Shown: positions 1 through 5,929 of the stretch, one piece after another
How positions within the stretch are numbered: the first letter of the stretch is position 1
Layout of the letters: the number at the start of each line of letters is the position of its first letter
NCBI GenBank assembly: GCA_021442845.1
Contig: JABUSD010000323.1
Coordinates: 1-5,929 of the forward strand
From: Holdemanella sp.
Lineage (GTDB): Bacteria > Bacillota_I > Bacilli_A > Erysipelotrichales > Erysipelotrichaceae
Length of the DNA: 5,929 bases
Direction of reading: 5' to 3'
Made by a program: the position numbers and the translations under genes
Notes under the pieces: generated by a model
Told to the model about the DNA's origin: nothing
What the model saw: only the letters and a program-made list of their open reading frames with translations
Databases searched by the model: none

Positions 1-29
1 TGTATTTGTCAATCGAAAAATGTCCAATT
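1..29 (+). repeat. IS21 left terminal inverted repeat
   Basis: Bases 1-29 pair with the reverse complement of 2385-2413, matching at 24 of 29 positions. The longest shared blocks are TGTAT at the tip and TGTCCAATT at the inner side. The 16-bp core at 10-25 (CAATCGAAAAATGTCC) recurs inside the element and is the likely transposase binding unit, as in other IS21 elements. Confidence 0.9.
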
Positions 30-32
30 ATC

Positions 33-48
33 CAATTGAAAAATGTCC
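33..48 (+). repeat. Left subterminal copy of the IS repeat core
   Basis: CAATTGAAAAATGTCC repeats the core at 10-25 with a single difference (T for C). The start-to-start distance is 23 bp, about two helical turns. Known: IS21-family ends carry two or more direct copies of the transposase-binding repeat. This is inferred to be the second IstA binding site of the left end. Confidence 0.85.
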
Positions 49-53
49 ACTTT

Positions 54-96
54 AAAAGGAGCAATTCAGCCTGCTACAATCGCTTAACTGCTCCTT
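54..96 (-). terminator. Terminator-like hairpin downstream of istB
   Basis: Arms 56-66 and 86-96 form an 11-bp stem when read on the minus strand, with one G-U wobble. The wobble becomes an A-C mismatch on the plus strand. A further 3-bp pairing (68-70 with 82-84) closes an 11-nt loop. On the minus strand the stem is followed by TTTTAAAG. It starts 4 bp beyond the istB stop codon (101-103). This suggests an intrinsic terminator ending the istA-istB transcript before it leaves the element. The short U-run makes it moderate rather than strong. On the plus strand it is followed by TTATTT and could weakly stop incoming read-through. Confidence 0.6.
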
Positions 97-100
97 ATTT

Positions 101-853
101 CTACGTTATTTTACTATGTTCCTTATTCCATTTTCTTGTAGCCATAATCCGATAACTGTCACCTGACATATCCATAAGATGTGATTTATACGCAAGCCTA
201 TCAATTAACGCTCCAGTAAGTACAGTGTCTCTGAATATTTCATTCCATCTGTCAAATGTTAGATTTGACGTAATTATCATTGAACCTTTTTCATTTCTGC
301 TTGAAAGAAGATTGAATAGTATCTCTCCACATTCCTTGTCAAATGTACAATACCCTAGCTCATCCAGGACAGTAAGATCATACTTTTCGAATTTCTTCTT
401 GTATCTGGTTATCTGGTTTAGATTCATTGCTTCCTTCAGTTCGATAAGAAGGTTTGGAACGCTTATAAACAGTACGCTTTTCCCCTCTTTACAGGCTTTC
501 AATCCTAGTGCAATGGATAGTGCAGTTTTTCCTGTTCCCGGATTCCCGATAAGTATGACATTCTCTTTGTTGTCAATAAATTCCATGGTTTCAAGTTCTC
601 GTATCCTGGTTTTTATCTCCAGTGAGAAATGGTCTCGTTCATAATCTTCAAGAAGAATGTGATATGGAAACTTTGCCTGTCTAATCCGGCTGTTTATTCC
701 ATTTGTATTTCGAAGCTCCAGTTCATTCTTTAATATCTCCTCAAGGAACTCCTCGTGGCTCATGTCCCTGACATGGGCTTCCCTGATGACTTCTTCATAG
801 TTGTTTCTTATATATGGCAGCTTTAAACATGCTGCACTTTCCCTAATTGACAA
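101..853 (-). CDS. istB: IS21 helper ATPase IstB
   Basis: This is the AAA+ ATPase of the IS21 transposition system, related to DnaC-type helicase loaders. In the family it binds DNA with ATP, selects target DNA and stimulates the IstA transposase. Seen: 250 residues, the usual family length. An N-terminal helical region (about 1-90) precedes the ATPase core. The Walker A motif GNPGTGKT is at about 103-110, Walker B (LTVLDELG) at about 160-167, a sensor-1-like IITSN at about 193-197, and the conserved ALIDRL near 215-220 carrying the probable arginine finger. The start is a TTG codon at 851-853, supported by AGGAGG eight bases upstream. The start region overlaps the end of istA by 11 bp, so translation is probably coupled. 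No frameshift or missing ATPase motif is visible, so it is probably functional. Confidence 0.95.
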   Translation of the reverse strand: MSIRESAACLKLPYIRNNYEEVIREAHVRDMSHEEFLEEILKNELELRNTNGINSRIRQAKFPYHILLEDYERDHFSLEIKTRIRELETMEFIDNKENVILIGNPGTGKTALSIALGLKACKEGKSVLFISVPNLLIELKEAMNLNQITRYKKKFEKYDLTVLDELGYCTFDKECGEILFNLLSSRNEKGSMIITSNLTFDRWNEIFRDTVLTGALIDRLAYKSHLMDMSGDSYRIMATRKWNKEHSKIT

Positions 854-2300
854 GATGTTTTCCTCCTACAAATAGTTGTCCAATCAATTCAATCTGTTCG
901 TCCGTTTTCTTATCAATCTTTGCCTGCTTATCTGCATTCTGCTTGGATGGATTTAATAATCTAACCAGTTCATCCGTATCTTTATCCATGTTTTCTCTTA
1001 AAAGCTCTATAAAAGTCTTTGGTTTATCCTTATAATAGATATCGAAAAGATTTTTTAGTTCTGGTACACTTTTCAGTGCCAATGAATTCCTTAGTGCACC
1101 AGGCTTCTTTTTTAGCGTGTGTAGATAGTGTCTGATATCTATGCACGTTTTTCCTTTTCCTGACAGCCTTTCATGTCTTGATACCTCTTTGTTCTTATAA
1201 GAGACAATAACTTCATTAGGATAGAGCTTTACATCCACGTGCTTTTCGCATAAGTCCTCAGGTACAGAGTAAAAATTACCGTCAACAGTGATGAATGAAT
1301 ATTTATTCACATAGTTGTTTGAAATCTGTGCAACCTCATATTTTGGCCTGTACGGTTTTAGATGCTTCTTTTCCTCTTCTATAGATGAATTCTTATTGAT
1401 CTCCATTAATTCATTCTCCAAATATTCACATGCCTCGCTAAACGAGCCGAACTGATATTTGACCGCAAACACTTTGTTTCTGATCCATTTTACTGCGGAC
1501 TCGACTGTTCCTTTTTCATTTCCACTGAAGCAGTTCGTAACGTTAATGTCATAGTCATAATACAGTGCAAGCTTAATGAGCTCCTTGTTAAGTTCCTTTT
1601 CATTGTGCCCGATAAATTTTGATACTACGCATTTGCAGTTGTCATAGACGCCTTCCTTGAAGGATCCTCCTACCATTTCAAAAAATCTCACATGTGAATC
1701 CAGAAATACTTCCATCTTCATATTAGTATACAGATGCGCCCATCTGAATCCAGATGCAGGAGCAGTTATTACCGCAATATAATACTTGGTTTTCTTTCCC
1801 TGGATATACAGGCTGACCTCTCCAAAATCATATTCAAACCGATCGCAATATTCATAATTCTGCTTGATATATGCCTCTTTCTTTATATCCCTAAGGATTT
1901 TAATGTGATTACAGATGGTAGTCCTTCCTACATCAAATCCCTGTTTGACAATCAGATGGTATATCTGTTCATTTGTCAGCGCCTGCTTATGCCGAGAGCC
2001 TAGCCTCTGGGTCTTCAATTCCTCATCGGCAAGTATCCTCTTTAAAGCAGCATCTACTTCAGGTGTATATTTCCTAGGCTCACGTGAAGATGCATCATAC
2101 TTTGATGCAGATATAAAAGCTTCAAGCACCTCATGAGGATTTCTGTTTACATCAACAATCTTTTCCTGAATCTGGAGATATTCATTCCAGTAATTTCTGA
2201 TTGTTCCTCTGGAACAGCCGGTTATTCTATGTATCTCCGAATTTGACATCCCTCTTTTCTTCATTCTAATAATCTCATATTTTTCCAAGACTGATTTCAC
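843..2300 (-). CDS. istA: IS21 transposase IstA (DDE family)
   Basis: This is the DNA-cutting and strand-joining transposase of the IS21 family, with an RNase-H-fold integrase core. Seen: 485 residues. An N-terminal helix-turn-helix region (about 8-40, with the pattern MSNSEIHRITGCSRGTI) should bind the terminal repeats. A second DNA-binding-like segment spans about 105-135. The catalytic core follows, with likely DDE residues Asp158 (in EYDFGEV), Asp220 (in VYDNCK) and Glu267 (in KGTVES). A beta-rich C-terminal domain lies at about 335-380 (FITVDGNFYSVP), typical of IstA. The GTG start at 2298-2300 is chosen because AAGGAGGTG lies seven bases upstream and the helix-turn-helix follows at the expected distance. 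Gene order istA then istB, with overlapping ends, is the family norm. No truncation is visible. The catalytic assignment rests on pattern and order, not on an alignment. Confidence 0.95.
   Translation of the reverse strand: MKSVLEKYEIIRMKKRGMSNSEIHRITGCSRGTIRNYWNEYLQIQEKIVDVNRNPHEVLEAFISASKYDASSREPRKYTPEVDAALKRILADEELKTQRLGSRHKQALTNEQIYHLIVKQGFDVGRTTICNHIKILRDIKKEAYIKQNYEYCDRFEYDFGEVSLYIQGKKTKYYIAVITAPASGFRWAHLYTNMKMEVFLDSHVRFFEMVGGSFKEGVYDNCKCVVSKFIGHNEKELNKELIKLALYYDYDINVTNCFSGNEKGTVESAVKWIRNKVFAVKYQFGSFSEACEYLENELMEINKNSSIEEEKKHLKPYRPKYEVAQISNNYVNKYSFITVDGNFYSVPEDLCEKHVDVKLYPNEVIVSYKNKEVSRHERLSGKGKTCIDIRHYLHTLKKKPGALRNSLALKSVPELKNLFDIYYKDKPKTFIELLRENMDKDTDELVRLLNPSKQNADKQAKIDKKTDEQIELIGQLFVGGKHLVN
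862..867 (-). promoter_or_regulatory. Ribosome binding site fixing the TTG start of istB
   Basis: AGGAGG on the minus strand lies inside the 3' end of istA, with eight bases between it and the TTG at 851-853. It is the only strong Shine-Dalgarno sequence near the istB 5' end, so it decides in favour of this rare start codon. Confidence 0.85.
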
Positions 2301-2307
2301 CTCTCTT

Positions 2308-2316
2308 CACCTCCTT
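2308..2316 (-). promoter_or_regulatory. Ribosome binding site fixing the GTG start of istA
   Basis: AAGGAGGTG on the minus strand is nearly a full anti-Shine-Dalgarno match, seven bases before the GTG at 2298-2300. It supports the non-ATG start of the transposase. Confidence 0.88.
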
Positions 2317-2339
2317 CAAAGCTATATCAGCCTGAAGGA

Positions 2340-2368
2340 AGTATATAAAAAAACTGGACAATTTTCGA
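2340..2368 (-). promoter_or_regulatory. Possible promoter for istA-istB
   Basis: Read on the minus strand, TATACT (2340-2345, 5 of 6 matches to the -10 consensus) lies 17 bp from TCGAAA (2363-2368, 4 of 6 matches to -35). It is 40 bp upstream of the istA GTG. The -35 region falls inside the inner copy of the IS repeat (2356-2371), so IstA binding there could repress its own gene (inference). Such matches occur by chance in AT-rich DNA. Confidence 0.4.
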
Positions 2369-2371
2369 TTG
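2356..2371 (-). repeat. Right subterminal copy of the IS repeat core
   Basis: Read on the minus strand this is CAATCGAAAATTGTCC, one base different from the left core at 10-25. It lies 33 bp (start to start) inside the outer right copy at 2389-2404, whereas the left-end pair is 23 bp apart. It is a probable IstA binding site overlapping the istA promoter region. Confidence 0.83.
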
Positions 2372-2384
2372 GATTCTCAATCTA

Positions 2385-2413
2385 AATTGGACAGTTTTAA
2401 ATTAACATATACA
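2385..2413 (-). repeat. IS21 right terminal inverted repeat
   Basis: This is the reverse complement of the left tip, with 24 of 29 matches, ending in CA at 2412-2413. The core copy here (2389-2404) is the most diverged of the four, reading TAATTTAAAACTGTCC on the minus strand, but it keeps the TGTCCAATT block. It defines the right boundary of the element. Confidence 0.9.
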
Positions 2414-2415
2414 TT
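2388..2415 (+). promoter_or_regulatory. Possible outward hybrid promoter at the IS right junction
   Basis: TGGACA (2388-2393, 5 of 6 matches to -35) in the right terminal repeat lies 16 bp from TACATT (2410-2415, 4 of 6 matches to -10), which straddles the IS/flank junction at 2413/2414. It points into the sugar operon. IS ends are known to create such promoters with flanking DNA. The -10 match is weak, so this is only a candidate. Confidence 0.25.
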
Positions 2416-2497
2416 TGATTTCAGTATGAATGAAGAAGAAGTTTTATATCTGATGTTACATATTAATCGATTATGCTCTCGAGAAAGTGCTGTTTAA
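2414..2497 (+). pseudogene. 3' remnant of a BglG/LicT-type PRD antiterminator cut by the IS
   Basis: The first base outside the IS opens a reading frame of 27 codons ending in TAA at 2495-2497. Its residues include NEEEVLYLMLHINRLCSRE. Known: PRD domains of BglG/LicT/SacY antiterminators end with an acidic E-E-I/V stretch, then Y-L-x-L-H-I-x-R-L, and the histidine of that motif is a regulatory phosphorylation site close to the protein's C-terminus. The match in motif, distance to the stop and position just before a beta-glucoside permease gene is strong. Such proteins are about 280 residues, so roughly the last tenth remains here and the rest should lie left of base 1, beyond the IS. The intact protein would bind RNA in the operon leader and prevent early termination when the sugar is present. 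No ribosome binding site precedes the internal ATG at 2426, so the fragment is probably not translated alone. Confidence 0.8.
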
Positions 2498-2512
2498 AAG
2501 AAGGAGAAAACT

Positions 2513-3868
2513 ATGAACAAGAAATATAAAGAATTGTGCGAAAACATTGTTAACTTAGTTGGTGGAAAAAACAATGTAAGTAACTTTACACATTGTGTTA
2601 CAAGATTACGTTTTACAATTAAAGATAAAAGTCTAGTGGATGAAAAAGCAATTAATGATTATACATGTGTTCTTGGAATTAACTGGGCTGGAGAACAATT
2701 ACAGGTGATTATCGGACAAGGTGTTGATGATGTATATAAATCAATCTGTGAAAATGCTGGATTTGAACAACAGGCAGCCATCGATGAAAATTTAGATGCA
2801 AAGAAAATGGATTGGTCACCAAAAGGAATCCTATCGGCATTGATGGATACGATTTCATCGATTCTTGCACCAATCATTCCTGCAATTTGTGGTTGTGGTC
2901 TAATTCAAGGTTTATTATATTCATTTGAATCATTTGGATGGGTAAGTGCAGATACAGAAGTATTTACATTCTTCTTAACTTGTGCAAATGCAGCCTTCCA
3001 CTTTATGCCAGTGATTATTGCGTTCTCTGCAGGGAAACGTTTTAAATGCAACCCATATATCGCTGCTACATTAGGAGCTATCTTAATTCACCCTAATTTC
3101 TTAGGTTTAGCAGGAACAACTGTTCATGTTCTTGGAATTCCTATTACATATATGGATTATTCATCAACTGTTATTCCAGTAATTTTATGTGTTTATTTCA
3201 TGTCTAAAGTGGAACATTTACTAAAGAAGTTTGTTCCAAGCATGTTAGATTTAATTGTAACTCCATTTGTTTCTTTAGCGCTTGCTGCCATTGTTGGATT
3301 AGCTGTTCTAGCACCTTTAGGAAATATGGCTGGTAATTACATTGTAAGCGGATTTATGTGGTTATATACAACAACAGGACCAATTGGTGGTATGTTGTTC
3401 TCATTGTGCTATCCATTTATCTTGATGACAGGTATGCAGATTGCCGAAGTACCTATCATGTTACAGAACTTTGCGACATTAGGATATGATGTATTATATC
3501 CATGTGAAGCTGCAACAAATGCAGCAATGGCAGCTGTTGCTTTATACATATTCTTTGTATCTAAAAATGAAAAGAATAAAGCTTTAGGATCTTCTACAGG
3601 AATCACAGCATTAATTGGTGTTACAGAACCAGTATTATTTGGACTTGTATTAAAATACAAAAAGGTTCTAGCCGCTGTAATGATCGGTGGAGGTGTTGGT
3701 GGATTCATCATGGGTCTATTCAAAGTTAAGTATTTATCATTTGGATTTGTTCCATTTGGTACAATTGTATTAGCAGTAACAGATACTTTTGTTTACTATT
3801 TAATTGGTGTATTTGCAGCCATGATCGTAGCTGTAATTGCCTTACATTTATTAAAGTTTGAGGATTAA
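2513..3868 (+). CDS. PTS EIIBC permease, beta-glucoside family
   Basis: This is a membrane permease of the phosphotransferase system (Glc family, beta-glucoside branch) that imports a sugar and phosphorylates it. Seen: 451 residues. An N-terminal EIIB domain (about 1-85) has the phosphorylated cysteine Cys28 in HCVTRLRF. A hydrophobic EIIC domain with about ten membrane segments spans about 105-448, including the PAICGCGLIQGLL, NPYIAATLGAILIHP and IGVTEPVLFGL signatures (the last near 368-378). There is no C-terminal EIIA domain as found in E. coli BglF, so the phosphate must come from an EIIA encoded elsewhere. AAGGAG lies six bases before the ATG. The gene follows the antiterminator remnant by 15 bp and precedes the hydrolase by 6 bp, so it belongs to one operon. 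Odd: the family's conserved G-L-H-W segment reads G-M-Q-I at 307-310, lacking the histidine. The substrate is inferred from the neighbour; cellobiose or an aryl-glucoside is most likely. Confidence 0.93.
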   Translation: MNKKYKELCENIVNLVGGKNNVSNFTHCVTRLRFTIKDKSLVDEKAINDYTCVLGINWAGEQLQVIIGQGVDDVYKSICENAGFEQQAAIDENLDAKKMDWSPKGILSALMDTISSILAPIIPAICGCGLIQGLLYSFESFGWVSADTEVFTFFLTCANAAFHFMPVIIAFSAGKRFKCNPYIAATLGAILIHPNFLGLAGTTVHVLGIPITYMDYSSTVIPVILCVYFMSKVEHLLKKFVPSMLDLIVTPFVSLALAAIVGLAVLAPLGNMAGNYIVSGFMWLYTTTGPIGGMLFSLCYPFILMTGMQIAEVPIMLQNFATLGYDVLYPCEAATNAAMAAVALYIFFVSKNEKNKALGSSTGITALIGVTEPVLFGLVLKYKKVLAAVMIGGGVGGFIMGLFKVKYLSFGFVPFGTIVLAVTDTFVYYLIGVFAAMIVAVIALHLLKFED

Positions 3869-5319
<1,451 letters not shown>

Positions 5320-5320
<1 letters not shown>

Positions 5321-5929
5321 TGAATAAAAAAGTGATTTACCCCATCATGGCTATCAGCTTATTACAGATGAGCATGATGGGGATTTCTTCTGTTCTTAAT
5401 GAAATTTCCATATCATTTCCAAATGAAAAAATCAGTACGATTCAATTATTAGCTGTTTTACCCGATTTATTTATTGTTGTTTCTACCATATGTGTAGGAA
5501 GAATCTTATCAAAAATATCAAAAAGAAACATATTGTTGTTTTCAAGTGTATTATTTATCTTAACTTCAATAGGGGGAATGTTTTTTCATAATGATATAAA
5601 TTCACTTCTTATTACATCAGGCATATTAGGGGTTGCGATAGGGACAATGATGCCAACTGTCGCTTCTTTGATTGATGATACTTATAATGGGGAAGAAAAG
5701 GAAAAGGTCTTAGGAATTCAAAGTTCAGTAGTAGGAATTGGTGGTGTATTAATTAGTATAATAGCTATTCTTTTAGCATCAGCAAGATATTATAATGCTT
5801 ATCTAATCTATCTATGGGGAATACCTTGTGCAATATTATCAGTGTTATTTATAAAGGTTAGAAAAGATGATAAAAGGAAAAGAAATCCAATTAATATAAA
5901 ATGGACTGTATTTTATGCACTTTATGCAA
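5320..5929 (+). CDS. MFS transporter, N-terminal half (runs off window)
   Basis: This is an integral membrane transporter of the major facilitator superfamily, cut by the window end after 203 codons with no stop. Seen: six hydrophobic segments at about 5-26, 40-63, 70-89, 95-118, 131-153 and 158-179, the expected N-terminal half of a protein of about 400 residues. A basic, motif-A-like loop (GRILSKISKRN) lies between segments 2 and 3. An acidic-basic loop (DDTYNGEEKEK) between 4 and 5 is followed by LGIQSSVVGIGGVL, also typical of the family. The start is placed at GTG 5320-5322, whose G is the last base of the bglA stop codon (TAGTG), preceded by a weak GGAAAAG. Later starts (GTG 5332, ATG 5347) have no ribosome binding site. 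Its place in the operon suggests transport of a related sugar, glucose or aglycone, but the substrate cannot be read. A strong hairpin sits in its first codons. Confidence 0.85.
5340..5382 (+). other. Strong hairpin inside the start of the MFS gene
   Basis: CCCCATCATG (5340-5349) and CATGATGGGG (5373-5382) form a perfect 10-bp inverted repeat around a 23-nt loop. Part of the loop can pair further with small bulges. The plus strand continues ATTTCTTCTGTTCT, a broken U-rich tract, and the minus strand continues GTAAATCACTTTTTT. The structure begins 19 bp after the bglA stop. It resembles an intrinsic terminator or attenuator placed within codons 7-21 of the MFS gene. It could lower transcription into that gene or block its weak ribosome binding site. 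Function is inferred; the inverted repeat is seen directly. Confidence 0.6.

Larger units (their letters stand above)
1..2413 (-). mobile_element. Complete IS21-family insertion sequence
   Basis: Seen: the element starts with TGTAT at base 1 and ends with ATACA at 2413. The two tips are inverted copies of each other, matching at 24 of 29 positions. Between them lie only two minus-strand genes, istA and istB, overlapping by 11 bp, which is the diagnostic gene order of the IS21 family. Known: IS21 elements are about 2-2.5 kb, end in TG...CA, carry multiple terminal repeat copies, and duplicate 4-8 bp of target. The length of 2413 bp fits. Both genes are intact with good ribosome binding sites, so the element may still be active (inference). 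The target duplication cannot be checked because the left flank is outside the window; the right flank begins TTTGATTT at 2414. The element lies inside the remnant of an antiterminator gene and is transcribed away from the sugar operon. Confidence 0.93.

Noticed and set aside
225..644. 139-codon plus-strand ORF
   Set aside because: It lies opposite istB, has low-complexity Ser/Phe-rich content and no family motif, and is a shadow of the Walker-motif gene.
2414..2421. Target site duplication of the IS
   Set aside because: The left flank is not in the window, so no duplication can be claimed.
2426..2497. A 23-codon ORF with its own ATG upstream of the permease, possibly a leader peptide
   Set aside because: There is no ribosome binding site, the frame is open back to the IS junction, and the residues match a PRD C-terminus, so a gene remnant is the better reading.
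2414..2512. Search for an antiterminator RNA target (RAT/terminator) or a cre site before the permease
   Set aside because: No hairpin followed by a U-run and no convincing cre match is seen. The native leader is expected upstream of the antiterminator gene, outside the window.
3409..3723. 104-codon minus-strand ORF
   Set aside because: It is antisense to the EIIC domain with no start signal or recognisable motif.
5347..5349. ATG as an alternative start for the MFS gene
   Set aside because: It lies inside the hairpin arm, has no Shine-Dalgarno sequence, and would cut into the first membrane segment. GTG at 5320 overlapping the previous stop fits better.

Overview
The window looks like chromosomal DNA of a low-GC member of the Bacillota. 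Third codon positions in the plus-strand genes are strongly A/T-biased, Shine-Dalgarno sites are of the AAGGAG type, and the sugar operon is of the bgl type. A host in Erysipelotrichia or a neighbouring gut lineage is possible, but the sequence alone does not fix the taxon.

Positions 1-2413 are a complete IS21-family insertion sequence. It has TG...CA tips, imperfect 29-bp terminal inverted repeats, extra subterminal copies of the repeat, and two overlapping minus-strand genes: istA (DDE transposase, GTG start) and istB (AAA+ helper ATPase, TTG start). A terminator-like hairpin follows istB just inside the left end. The window's first base is the element's first base, so the left flank and left target duplication cannot be seen.

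Positions 2414-5929 are a plus-strand beta-glucoside utilisation operon. Immediately after the right tip of the IS, 27 in-frame codons and a stop (2414-2497) match the extreme C-terminus of a BglG/LicT-type PRD antiterminator. The IS therefore appears to have landed in the 3' end of the operon's own regulator. Fifteen bases later comes a PTS EIIBC permease (2513-3868). Six bases after that comes a GH1 6-phospho-beta-glucosidase (3875-5320), whose stop codon overlaps the GTG start of an MFS transporter that runs off the window end (5320-5929).

The inferred pathway is this: EIIBC imports and phosphorylates a beta-glucoside, and the GH1 enzyme hydrolyses the 6-phospho-glucoside inside the cell. 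The MFS protein may move a related sugar or the released aglycone. The normal order is antiterminator, permease, hydrolase, so the insertion should remove the regulator's C-terminal tip and separate the structural genes from their native promoter and antitermination leader, which would lie left of the window. The operon may be silenced, or it may be driven by a promoter formed at the IS end.

I see no CRISPR array, tRNA, rRNA or wholly new system. The most notable points are the IS-interrupted regulator, a strong hairpin inside the start of the MFS gene, and unusual residues at conserved positions in both EIIC and the GH1 enzyme.
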